Source: Planctomycetota bacterium
GTDB taxonomy: Bacteria > Planctomycetota > B15-G4 > SIAN01
Direction: 5' to 3'
Length of the DNA stretch: 64,000 bases
NCBI GenBank assembly: GCA_016795285.1
Contig: JAEUIC010000005.1
Span: forward strand, 434,001-498,000
The position numbers and the translations under genes were made by a program. Positions 23,941-31,777 of the stretch are shown piece by piece (position 1 is the first letter of the stretch; each line of letters opens with the position of its first letter). A model generated the notes under the pieces. The model searched no databases and was not told where the DNA came from. It saw only the letters and a list, made by a program, of their open reading frames with translations.

Positions 23941-25109
23941 GCCTTGCCTCCCTGCGCGGCCTTCACGACGGCCTTCGCCGCCGTGTCGATGGTCGTCGCG
24001 GTCAAGATCTTCATGCCGCTCTCGTCGAGCATCTTGCGGCCGAGCTCGACGTTGGTCCCCTCGAGGCGAACCACCAGCGGGACGGTGAGATGCACTTCCT
24101 TGGCCGCCGCGAGGATGCCGCCCGCGATCACGTCGCACTTGGCGATGCCGCCGAAGATGTTGACGAGGACCGCCTTCACCTTCGGGTCCTTGAGGATCAG
24201 CTTGAACGCCGCGCAGACCTGGTCCTTGGTCGCGCCGCCGCCGACGTCGAGGAAGTTGGCCGGGAAGCCGCCGGCGAGCTTGATGGCGTCCATGGTCGCC
24301 ATCGCGAGGCCGGCGCCGTTCACCATGCAGCCGACGTTGCCGTCGAGCGAGACCCACGACAGGCCGTGCTCCGACGCCGCCGACTCGCGCGCGTCTTCCT
24401 CGTCCTTGTCGCGGTACGCCACCACGTCCTTGTGGCGGAACAGGCCGTTGCCGTCGAAGGCGACCTTCGCATCGAGCGCGATCAGGCCGCCCTGCTTGGT
24501 CACCACCAGCGGGTTGACCTCGACCATCGCGCAATCCTTCTCCAGGAAGGCGCGGCAGAGCGCCTGGAGCAGCGGCACGGCCGCCTTGAAGGCGTCGCCC
24601 GCGAGGCCGACCTTGAGCGCGATGCGGCGCGCCTGGTAGCCGGCGAGCCCCTGCAGCGGATCGAACCACTCGCGCAGGATCTTCTCGGGGTTGCGCGCGG
24701 CGACCTCCTCGATCTCGACGCCGCCCTCCGAGCTCACCATCAGCACCGGGAGGCGCGCGGCGCGATCGAGCACCACGCCGACGTAGAGCTCACGCGCGAT
24801 CTCGCACCCCTCCTCGACCCAGACCTTGCGCACCTTGGCGCCTTCCGGGCCGGTCTGATGGGTGACGAGCGGCTTGGCGAACATCCCGGCTGCGGCCTTG
24901 CGCGCCTCGTCCGCCGACTTCACCAGCTTCACGCCGCCCGCCTTGCCGCGGCCGCCGGCATGCACCTGCGCCTTCACGACGGCGACCTTCGCGCCGAGCG
25001 CGGTGAACGCCTTCGCGGTCGCATCGGCATCGAGCGCGAGCTGGCCGCGCAGGACCGGCACGCCGAACTTGGCGAGCAGTTCCTTCGCCTGATACTCGTG
25101 GATCTTCAA
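23937..25109 (-). CDS. sucC: Succinate--CoA ligase, beta subunit
   Basis: SucC is the nucleotide- and succinate-binding subunit of succinyl-CoA synthetase. The 390-residue protein has an ATP-grasp domain: [18 protein letters not shown] at the start, [18 protein letters not shown], and metal-binding [15 protein letters not shown] and [11 protein letters not shown]. The C-terminal ligase domain has [33 protein letters not shown] and [12 protein letters not shown]. The initiation codon is TTG (25109), right at the conserved N-terminus and 12 bases or so after GAGGGG. It is 48 bp downstream of mdh. Confidence 0.97.
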   Translation of the reverse strand: MKIHEYQAKELLAKFGVPVLRGQLALDADATAKAFTALGAKVAVVKAQVHAGGRGKAGGVKLVKSADEARKAAAGMFAKPLVTHQTGPEGAKVRKVWVEEGCEIARELYVGVVLDRAARLPVLMVSSEGGVEIEEVAARNPEKILREWFDPLQGLAGYQARRIALKVGLAGDAFKAAVPLLQALCRAFLEKDCAMVEVNPLVVTKQGGLIALDAKVAFDGNGLFRHKDVVAYRDKDEEDARESAASEHGLSWVSLDGNVGCMVNGAGLAMATMDAIKLAGGFPANFLDVGGGATKDQVCAAFKLILKDPKVKAVLVNIFGGIAKCDVIAGGILAAAKEVHLTVPLVVRLEGTNVELGRKMLDESGMKILTATTIDTAAKAVVKAAQGGKA

Positions 25110-25157
25110 GGATTTGGACCCCTCGGGGTGTTGCGGATCGGAGGTTCGCCGCGCGCG

Positions 25158-26096
25158 TTACTTGAGCAGTCCCTGCTTGCGCAGGACGTCGAGGTCCTTG
25201 CGGATCGCGTCGGCCGACTTCTGCAGCGACGCCTTGTCGCCGTCGTTCAGCTTGAGCTCGACGATCCGCTCGACGCCGCCCTTGCCGAGCACGCACGGGA
25301 CGCCCATGTAGATGTCGGAGAGCCCGTACTGGCCGGTGAGGTAGGCCGCGCACGGCAGCAGCCGCTTCTGGTCGCGCAGCACCGAGTGGGCCATCTCGAC
25401 GACGCTCGCAGCCGGCGCGTAGTAGGCCGAGCCGGTCTTCAGCAGGTTGACGATCTCCGCGCCGCCGTTGCGGGTGCGGTCGGAGAGGCGCTTGATCTGC
25501 TCGGGCGTCATCAGCTCCTCGATCGACACGCCCGACACCGTGCTGTAGCGCGGCAGCGGGACCATCGAGTCGCCGTGGCCGCCGAGCACCATCGCATGCA
25601 CGCACTCGAAGCTGACTCCGAGCTCCATCGCGATGAAGGCGCGGAAGCGGGCCGAGTCGAGCACGCCGGCCATGCCGATCACGCGCTCGGCCTTGAAGCC
25701 GAGCATCGCGCGCATCAGGTAGACCATCGTGTCGAGCGGGTTGGTGACGACCAGCACGGTCGCGTTGGGCGAGCCCGCCTTCACGTAGTCGGCGACCGCC
25801 TGCACGATCTTGCCGTTCACGCCGAGCAGGTCGCTGCGGTCCATGCCCGGCTTGCGCGGCAGGCCGGCCGTCACGATCACGAGGTCCGAGCCGTAGGTCT
25901 CCTTCGGATCGTTGGTGCCGACGATGCGGCTCGAGTAGCCGCGCACCGGGCCCGACTGCATGAGGTCGAGCGCGATCCCTTGCGGCTTGCCCTCGACGAT
26001 GTCGATCAGGCAGACGTCCGCGAGGTTGTCCTCGACGATGCGCTGCGCCGTGGTCATGCCGACGAAGCCCGAGCCGACGACCGTCACCTTCGCCAT
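25158..26096 (-). CDS. mdh: Malate dehydrogenase (LDH-like type)
   Basis: This TCA-cycle enzyme oxidises malate to oxaloacetate with NAD. The 312-residue protein has the Rossmann start KVTVVGSGFVGMTTAQRI and an Asp at the end of the second strand (LIDIVEGK) that favours NAD. The substrate loop is AGLPRKPGMDRSDLL (Arg81 and Arg87, as expected for malate rather than lactate dehydrogenase), with VTNPLDTMVYLM and the catalytic His in VLGGHGDSMVPL. The ATG has AAGGAG upstream. It lies between icd and sucC on the same strand. Confidence 0.96.
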   Translation of the reverse strand: MAKVTVVGSGFVGMTTAQRIVEDNLADVCLIDIVEGKPQGIALDLMQSGPVRGYSSRIVGTNDPKETYGSDLVIVTAGLPRKPGMDRSDLLGVNGKIVQAVADYVKAGSPNATVLVVTNPLDTMVYLMRAMLGFKAERVIGMAGVLDSARFRAFIAMELGVSFECVHAMVLGGHGDSMVPLPRYSTVSGVSIEELMTPEQIKRLSDRTRNGGAEIVNLLKTGSAYYAPAASVVEMAHSVLRDQKRLLPCAAYLTGQYGLSDIYMGVPCVLGKGGVERIVELKLNDGDKASLQKSADAIRKDLDVLRKQGLLK

Positions 26097-26199
26097 GGTT
26101 CTCTCTCTCCTTGCGCGCCCGCAGGCGCGACCAGCGTCCAGTTCGAGGGGGCCCGCGAGGCGGGCGGGGCGAGCCGCGATCGCCCGAGTTCGCCCGAGC

Positions 26200-27279
26200 T
26201 CACAGTCGGGCGATGATCGCGTCCGCCATCTCCTTGGTGCCGACCGGCGGGCGCGCGTCGCCGGCGCTGCGCAGGTCGTAGGTCACGTGCTTGCCTTCGG
26301 CGATGACCGCGGCGCACGCCTTCTGCACGCGCGCGCACGCCGCCTTCTCGCCGAGGTAGTCGAGCATCAGCGCGCCCGACAGGATCAGCGCGGTCGGGTT
26401 CACCTTGTTCTGGCCGGCGTACTTCGGCGCGCTGCCGTGCACCGCTTCGAACATCGCGCCGTTCAGGCCGATGTTGGCGCCCGGCGCGACGCCGAGCCCG
26501 CCGATCAGTCCGGCGCAGAGGTCGGAGACGATGTCGCCGTAGAGGTTCGGCAGCACCAGCACGTCGTACTTGTCGGGGAACTGCACGAGCTGCATGCACA
26601 TGTTGTCGACGATGCGGTCCTCGAACTCGATCTTCGGGTGCTTCGTCGCGACCTCGCGGGCGACCTCGAGGAAGAGGCCGTCCGTGTGCTTCATGATGTT
26701 CGCCTTGTGGACCGCAGTGACCTTCTTGCGGCCGTTCTTCTCGGCGAAGTCGAAGGCGAACTCGACGATCCGGCGGCTGCCCTCGACCGAGATCGGCTTG
26801 ATCGAGATGCCGGCGTGGTCGCGGATCTTCGCGGCCGGCTGCAGGTCCTTGATCACCTCGAGGATGCGCGCCGCCTCGGGCGTGTCGCGCTTGAACTCGA
26901 TGCCGGCGTAGAGGTCTTCCGTGTTCTCGCGCACGATCACGAGGTCGATCTTGTCGTAGCGCGAGCGGACGCCCTGGAACGTCTTGCAGGGGCGCAGGCA
27001 GGCGTAGAGGTCGAAGATCTTGCGCAGCTCGACGTTGACCGAGCGGAAGCCGGTGCCGACCGGCGTCGTGATCGGCGCCTTCAAGCAGACCTTGGTCCGC
27101 TTCATCGACTCCTTCACCCTCTCCGGCAGCGGCGTCCCCTCGCGCGCGTGGACGTCGACGCCGGCGTCCTGGATGTCCCAGTCGATCTTGACGCCGGTGG
27201 CGTCGACGACGCGCTTGGTCGCCTCGGCGACTTCCGGCCCGATGCCGTCGCCGCGGATGAGGGTCACGGTGTGGCCCAT
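26200..27279 (-). CDS. icd: Isocitrate dehydrogenase (small NAD-type size, NADP-like cofactor residues)
   Basis: This enzyme of the isocitrate/isopropylmalate dehydrogenase family oxidatively decarboxylates isocitrate to 2-oxoglutarate. The 359-residue protein has [12 protein letters not shown] and [13 protein letters not shown], where Ser80 and Asn82 mark isocitrate over isopropylmalate. It also has [16 protein letters not shown], the metal site [17 protein letters not shown] and [15 protein letters not shown]. Its length resembles the NAD-dependent group (about 350 residues). The cofactor pair is Lys286-Tyr287, however, as in NADP-dependent E. coli Icd rather than Asp-Ile as in NAD enzymes. 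It heads the operon icd-mdh-sucC-sucD behind a promoter-like sequence (27379-27407). Confidence 0.94.
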   Translation of the reverse strand: MGHTVTLIRGDGIGPEVAEATKRVVDATGVKIDWDIQDAGVDVHAREGTPLPERVKESMKRTKVCLKAPITTPVGTGFRSVNVELRKIFDLYACLRPCKTFQGVRSRYDKIDLVIVRENTEDLYAGIEFKRDTPEAARILEVIKDLQPAAKIRDHAGISIKPISVEGSRRIVEFAFDFAEKNGRKKVTAVHKANIMKHTDGLFLEVAREVATKHPKIEFEDRIVDNMCMQLVQFPDKYDVLVLPNLYGDIVSDLCAGLIGGLGVAPGANIGLNGAMFEAVHGSAPKYAGQNKVNPTALILSGALMLDYLGEKAACARVQKACAAVIAEGKHVTYDLRSAGDARPPVGTKEMADAIIARL

Positions 27280-27378
27280 GGCTCGCTGCTCCCTGTCTGG
27301 TGGATCGAGCCGCGGCAGCCGCCGAGCGGTCGCCGCGGCGTGCGTTCGTGCGGTCTCTTGCCGAAAAACGGCCGCGGG

Positions 27379-27407
27379 ATGCTAAGGCGCGCGCCGCGTG
27401 CTCGCAA
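27379..27407 (-). promoter_or_regulatory. Candidate promoter of the icd-mdh-sucCD operon
   Basis: TTGCGA (27407-27402), a 17-bp spacer and TAGCAT (27384-27379) followed by CCC lie 100 bases upstream of icd. A short hairpin GCCG-AAAAA-CGGC sits in the leader at 27361-27373. Confidence 0.4.
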
Positions 27408-27501
27408 CGCCAGCGGGGGGCGGCGATCCGCGCGGGAACGCGCCAAGGAGCGGACGCGGGGCCGACCGCGGGACCAACCGCGGGAACACCCCTGAAACGA
27501 G

Positions 27502-27534
27502 CGAAGCCGGAGCCCTCGTCGGGCCCCGGCTTCG
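27502..27534 (-). terminator. Strong hairpin terminator after the secreted gene at 27.6-28.1 kb
   Basis: GAAGCCGGAGCCC (27503-27515) and GGGCCCCGGCTTC (27521-27533) pair along 13 positions with a single mismatch around a 5-base loop. The flanking C-G pair (27502 with 27534) extends it. It starts 30 bases after the stop codon at 27564. Confidence 0.55.
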
Positions 27535-27563
27535 TGTTCGGCGGCGTCGATCGCCCGCGCGGC

Positions 27564-28145
27564 TCAGCTGCGCTTCAGCTCCTTCGCCGGCTCGAGCGCG
27601 ACCCACTTCGCCTTCTTCAGCTTGATCAGGTCGTACTGACGGGCGTACTCGTCGCCCGGCCGCGCCGACTCGAGCACCAGCGCGCGATCTTCGACGTAGG
27701 TGCGCCCCTTGTCGCGGTAGACGCGGTCGCACAAGCCGAGCACGTGGATGTCGAGCAGGTCGACGTTCGGGTCGAGCTTCCCGAAGGTCACCAGCACCTC
27801 GACCGACGCCCCGTCGGCGAGCATCTCGCCGCGGATCTCGGTGAGCGTCTTGTAGGTCTTGCCGCTCTTCGCCTCGAGGTGCGCCTTCACGACCGGATCG
27901 ATCGTGCCGCGGTAGGTGCGGCCGGCGACGTCGGTGTTCGCCCAGACGCCGAGGCTCATCGGGACCTCGCGGCCGGTCCGATTCTCGAGCGTGAAGATCA
28001 TGTAGCCGTAGGCGCCCGCGCCCTCGACGCCGCGCAGCGTGACGCTCGAGATCTGCGCCGGCTTGCAGTCGAGCTGCCAGCGGACCTCGGCGCGCAGCGG
28101 CGCCGCCAGGAAGGCGAGGAAGGCGAAGACCAGGGCGAATCGCAT
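27564..28145 (-). CDS. Secreted protein of unknown function
   Basis: The 193-residue protein has a clean signal peptide (MRFALVFAFLAFLAAPLRA) and a predicted beta-sandwich body: WQLDCKPAQISSVTLRG, YGYMIFTLENRTGREVPMSLGVWANTD, then ASVEVLVTFGKL. This pattern of a Sec-exported all-beta protein that keeps NRTGREVP-type loop contacts resembles small periplasmic proteins of unknown function. Two cysteines are present in the mature chain (DCK and LCD). I do not recognise a family. It stands alone with a full TTGACA box upstream (28236-28241) and a strong terminator downstream. Confidence 0.8.
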   Translation of the reverse strand: MRFALVFAFLAFLAAPLRAEVRWQLDCKPAQISSVTLRGVEGAGAYGYMIFTLENRTGREVPMSLGVWANTDVAGRTYRGTIDPVVKAHLEAKSGKTYKTLTEIRGEMLADGASVEVLVTFGKLDPNVDLLDIHVLGLCDRVYRDKGRTYVEDRALVLESARPGDEYARQYDLIKLKKAKWVALEPAKELKRS

Positions 28146-28210
28146 GGGGCCGTTCCTTCAGGGCTTCAGGTGGCGAACTCCGGCGGTCCGTCGGACGCGC
28201 AGGAGGGCCG

Positions 28211-28241
28211 GGATTACGCCGGCCGCGTCGGGAAGTGTCAA
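28211..28241 (-). promoter_or_regulatory. Candidate promoter of the secreted gene at 27.6-28.1 kb
   Basis: TTGACA (28241-28236) is a full -35 match. The best -10, TAATCC (28216-28211), is weak and lies 19 bp away, so the site is uncertain. Confidence 0.3.
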
Positions 28242-28299
28242 GCGTGCGGAGCGAGCCGCAGGGCAGTCACCGCCCCGCCCTCGCGGCGATCCGCGGCGC

Positions 28300-28959
28300 T
28301 CACTCGAACGAGAGCTTCTTCAGGTCCTCGTCCGGGGAGTCGGGACCGACCGGCAGCCAGTCCTGCCCCTCGGGCAGCGCGTCCTTGTAGTCGGCGAACT
28401 TCTTCACGCTGATGTGCAGGTCGGCGTAGACGATGTTGACGATGTCGCCGTGGTTCGGTCGGCCGGCGCCGCCGTACCAGTTGTCGTCCGAGGCGATCAC
28501 CTCGTTGTCGAGCTTGTCCTTGCGCAGCGGGAAGGTGATGGTGTCACGCCCGGCGTAGGAGATGCAGTCGGTGTTCAGGTTCTCCCAGTCGGAGAGCCCC
28601 GAGCCGATCTTCTTGGTCGGGTCGGCCGGGTCGTACGTCTCGTCGTCGGTGCCCGGGCAGACGAACTTCTTCAGCGCCTCGCCCGAGATGTAGCCCTCCT
28701 TCACCGGCGTGAGGAGGAACTTGACGCCCGCGGCCTTCGGCCACTTGCCGGCGCAGCGCGTGTCGACGTAGGACTGCATCACGCCGGCGATGTCGCGCAG
28801 TTGCTGCTGGCAGGCGTTCTCGTTCGCCGTGGCGCGCGCCTTCGAGACGAGCGTCAGCGAGAGGCCGACCAGCAGGCTCAGGATCGCCATCGCGGCCAGC
28901 AACTCGACGAGCGTGAAGCCGCGGGTGCGGCGGAGCGAACGAGCGCGGATCGGATCCAT
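28300..28959 (-). CDS. Prepilin-like (pseudopilin-type) protein
   Basis: The 219-residue protein has a basic leader ending RRTRG and the prepilin cleavage and methylation motif G|FTLVELLAAMAILSLLVGLSL (Gly14, Glu5 of the mature chain). It therefore enters the pilin/pseudopilin assembly pathway. The C-terminal part has segments found in planctomycete-type pseudopilins, such as ASDDNWYGGAGRPNHGDIVNIVYADLH with H-x-DG-like spacing. It could be a substrate of the gsp system at 6.9-15.4 kb or of a type IV pilus. It stands alone between metK and the secreted gene. Function beyond the assembly signal is unknown. Confidence 0.85.
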   Translation of the reverse strand: MDPIRARSLRRTRGFTLVELLAAMAILSLLVGLSLTLVSKARATANENACQQQLRDIAGVMQSYVDTRCAGKWPKAAGVKFLLTPVKEGYISGEALKKFVCPGTDDETYDPADPTKKIGSGLSDWENLNTDCISYAGRDTITFPLRKDKLDNEVIASDDNWYGGAGRPNHGDIVNIVYADLHISVKKFADYKDALPEGQDWLPVGPDSPDEDLKKLSFE

Positions 28960-29104
28960 GGCAACTCCTCGCAGCGGTCGATGCAGCGGTCGATCGACCG
29001 CTGGGACACCGCCCCGGCGCGGCGGTGGTCGTTCTGGCCCGGTCGGGCCGTCGAACCGAGCCCGGACGCTAGCTTCGACCGGCCGGTTCCGATACCGAGC
29101 GGGA

Positions 29105-29141
29105 CGCCCGCGGTAACCGCGATGAGCGGTTCCTGCGGGCG
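29105..29141 (-). terminator. Hairpin terminator after metK
   Basis: CGCCCGC (29105-29111) pairs with GCGGGCG (29135-29141). Inside it, GGTAACCGC pairs with GCGGTTCC around a 5-base loop. The hairpin begins 7 bases past the metK stop codon; no T-tract follows. Confidence 0.5.
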
Positions 29142-29148
29142 ACTTCGC

Positions 29149-30312
29149 TCACAACCCGCACTCCTTGCGGAGCGCCGCCGCCTTGTTGGTCTTCTCCCAC
29201 GAGAACTGCTCGCGCCCGAAATGGCCGTGGCGCGCCGTCTCGAAGTAGATCGGCTTCAGCAGGTCGAGGTCGCGGATGATCGCGCCCGGCCGCAGGTCGA
29301 AGTGCTTGGCGACCGCCTTCTCGATCTGCGCCTCGTCGACCTTCGCCGTCCCGAAGGTGTCGACGCGCACCGAGACCGGCTTCGCGACGCCGATCGCGTA
29401 GGCGACCTGCACCTCGCAACGGCTCGCCAGCCCCGCGGCGACGACGTTCTTCGCCACCCAACGCGCCGCGTAGGCGGCCGAGCGGTCGACCTTGCTCGGG
29501 TCCTTGCCGGAGAAGGCGCCGCCGCCGTGGCGCCCCATGCCGCCGTAGCTGTCGACGATGATCTTGCGGCCGGTGACGCCGGTGTCGCCCTGCGGGCCGC
29601 CGATGACGAAGCGGCCGGTCGGGTTGACGTGGATCTTCGTGTTCGCGTCGAGCAGCCCCTTCGGGATCTCCGCCTTGATCACGTGCTTGATCATGTCGGC
29701 GCGGATCTTGTCGGCGTCGACGTCGGGATCGTGCTGCGTCGAGATCACCACCGCCTCGACGCGCACCGGCTTCGTCCCGTCGTACTCGACCGTCACCTGG
29801 CTCTTCGCGTCGGGGCGCAGGTACTTGAGCTTCTTCGCGAAGCGCAGGTCGGCGAGCCGGATGATCAGGCGGTGCGCCAGCATGATCGGCAGCGGCATCA
29901 GCTCGGGCGTCTCGTCGCACGCGAAGCCGAACATGAGCCCCTGGTCGCCGGCGCCCTGGTCGAGGCTCACCTTGCGCGCGTTGCCGGTGACGCCCTGCGC
30001 GATGTCGGGCGACTGGTTGTGGATCGCGATCAACACGCCGCAGGTGTCGGCCGCGATGCCCCACTGGTCGTCGACGTAGCCGACCTTGCGCAGCGCGTCG
30101 CGCGCCACTTCCATGTAGTCGACCTTCGCCGACGTCGTGAGCTCGCCCGCGACGATCACCTGGCCGGTGGTCAGCAGCGTCTCGCACGCCACGCGCGAGT
30201 AGGGATCCTGCGCGAGGCAGGCGTCGAGGACCGAGTCGGAGATCTGGTCGGCGAGCTTGTCGGGGTGCCCCATCGACACCGACTCGGACGTGAAGAGCGT
30301 GCGCTTGGCCAT
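29149..30312 (-). CDS. metK: S-adenosylmethionine synthetase
   Basis: MetK makes S-adenosylmethionine from methionine and ATP, the methyl donor for, among others, the methyltransferase at the end of this window. The 387-residue protein has the typical [63 protein letters not shown], the P-loop-like [26 protein letters not shown] and a C-terminal domain. It follows waaA on the same strand across 129 bp. Confidence 0.98.
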   Translation of the reverse strand: MAKRTLFTSESVSMGHPDKLADQISDSVLDACLAQDPYSRVACETLLTTGQVIVAGELTTSAKVDYMEVARDALRKVGYVDDQWGIAADTCGVLIAIHNQSPDIAQGVTGNARKVSLDQGAGDQGLMFGFACDETPELMPLPIMLAHRLIIRLADLRFAKKLKYLRPDAKSQVTVEYDGTKPVRVEAVVISTQHDPDVDADKIRADMIKHVIKAEIPKGLLDANTKIHVNPTGRFVIGGPQGDTGVTGRKIIVDSYGGMGRHGGGAFSGKDPSKVDRSAAYAARWVAKNVVAAGLASRCEVQVAYAIGVAKPVSVRVDTFGTAKVDEAQIEKAVAKHFDLRPGAIIRDLDLLKPIYFETARHGHFGREQFSWEKTNKAAALRKECGL

Positions 30313-30441
30313 GGAGGGAGGGGATCTCGCGTTTTGCCCGCTGCCGGAACGCTCGGCGCAGCGGGACGGGTGGAATTCGAAGGGGCGCGATTCTGCCGTT
30401 CGGGCGCGCCGGATACAGGCAGAAAGGCGATCGGCCTGGGG

Positions 30442-31761
30442 TCAGCCTGTGGAAAGCAGCGACAGCAGCACGTCGAGGCTGCGCGCGGTGCCGCCGCGGA
30501 TCGCCGCGACCGCCGCCCGGCCGCGCTCGCCCTGCGCGCGGGCCGCCGCGGGGTCGACGAGGTAGCGGGAGATCGCGGCGGCGAGCGCCCCACGCTCCGC
30601 CACCACCTCGCCCCCGCCGCGCTCCGCGAGCAGCGCCACCTCGGCGCGGAAGTTCTCGGTCGAGGGACCGTAGAGCGTCGCGACGCCGAGCGCCGCCGGC
30701 TCGAGCATGTTGTGGCCGCCGCGTTCGACGAGGCTGCCGCCGACGAAGGCGACCCGCGCCAGCGCATAGAAGGTCTCGAGCTCGCCGATCGTGTCGGCGA
30801 CCAGCACGGCGTGCGCCGGCGGCGGCGCGCCGCGCGCCCGCACTTCGGTGAGCCGCGCCGCCTGTCGCCCCATTCGCTCGATCGTGCGCACCACCTCGCC
30901 GACCCGCTCGACGTGGCGCGGCGCGATCAGGAGGCGCGTCGCCGGTGCGGCGCGCTCCCACGCCGCGAGCTCCTGCACGAACAGCTCCTCCTCGCCGGCG
31001 TGCGTGCTGCCGGCGACGATCAGCGGCGCATCGGCGGCGAGCCCGAGCAGCGCGCGCGTCGCGACCAGCTGCGCCTCCGGCAGCTCGGTGCGCAGCGTGT
31101 CGTACTTCAGGTTGCCCGTCACCTCGACCTGCGCGTCGGGCACGCCGAGCGCGCGCAGCCGCTCGGCGTACTCCTCGCTCTGCACGGCGTAGCGGCGGAT
31201 CAGCTCGAACTGCGGCAGGAGGCGCGAGAGCAGCCGGTAGCCCTTGAAGCTGCGCGCCGAGACGCGTCCGTTCACGATCACCACCGGGATCGAGCGTCGC
31301 TGCGCCTCGGCCATCAGGTTGGGCCAGATCTCGAGCTCGACCAGCACGATCAGGTCGGGACGCACGCGATCGAGCACGCGCCGCACGATCCAGCGCAGGT
31401 CGAGCGGGAACTGCACGACGAGCTGCTCGGGGAAGAGTCGCTTCGCCAGCGCGAAGCCAGCCGACGTCGTCGAGCTCACCACGAGGTCGTGGTCCGGCCG
31501 CGCCGCCGCGAGCTGCGTCACCAGCAGCCGCGCCGCCTTGATCTCCCCCACCGAGACGCCGTGCACCCAGATGCAGGGACGCGCGCCCGCGCGGCGCGGC
31601 CCCGCGCCGAAGCGCCCGCCGAGCGACTCGCGCAGGCCGCGGTCGCGCAGCGCCCGCAGCGCGAACCACGGCGCCGCGAAGAGCAGGAAGAGCAGGAAGA
31701 GGCCGTCGTAGAGCGCGTGCAGCAGGAACAGCACGAGCGGCGAGCGGCGGGCAGCGCTCAC
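30442..31761 (-). CDS. waaA: 3-deoxy-D-manno-octulosonic-acid (Kdo) transferase
   Basis: WaaA (KdtA) adds Kdo to lipid IVA, an early step of lipopolysaccharide core assembly, at the inner membrane. The 439-residue protein has an N-terminal membrane anchor (LFLLHALYDGLFLLFLLFAA), then CIWVHGVSVGEIKAARLL with the catalytic Glu, VVSSTTSAGFALAKRLFPE, LVELEIWPNLM, VNGRVSARSFKGY and the donor-binding TIGELETFYALARVAFVGGS and GGHNMLEPAALGV. It starts with GTG 16 bp after the secA stop, so secA and waaA are probably co-transcribed. Its presence shows the organism is a diderm with Kdo-type LPS. Confidence 0.95.
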   Translation of the reverse strand: MSAARRSPLVLFLLHALYDGLFLLFLLFAAPWFALRALRDRGLRESLGGRFGAGPRRAGARPCIWVHGVSVGEIKAARLLVTQLAAARPDHDLVVSSTTSAGFALAKRLFPEQLVVQFPLDLRWIVRRVLDRVRPDLIVLVELEIWPNLMAEAQRRSIPVVIVNGRVSARSFKGYRLLSRLLPQFELIRRYAVQSEEYAERLRALGVPDAQVEVTGNLKYDTLRTELPEAQLVATRALLGLAADAPLIVAGSTHAGEEELFVQELAAWERAAPATRLLIAPRHVERVGEVVRTIERMGRQAARLTEVRARGAPPPAHAVLVADTIGELETFYALARVAFVGGSLVERGGHNMLEPAALGVATLYGPSTENFRAEVALLAERGGGEVVAERGALAAAISRYLVDPAAARAQGERGRAAVAAIRGGTARSLDVLLSLLSTG

Positions 31762-31777
31762 CTCGGCGCGCTCGGGG

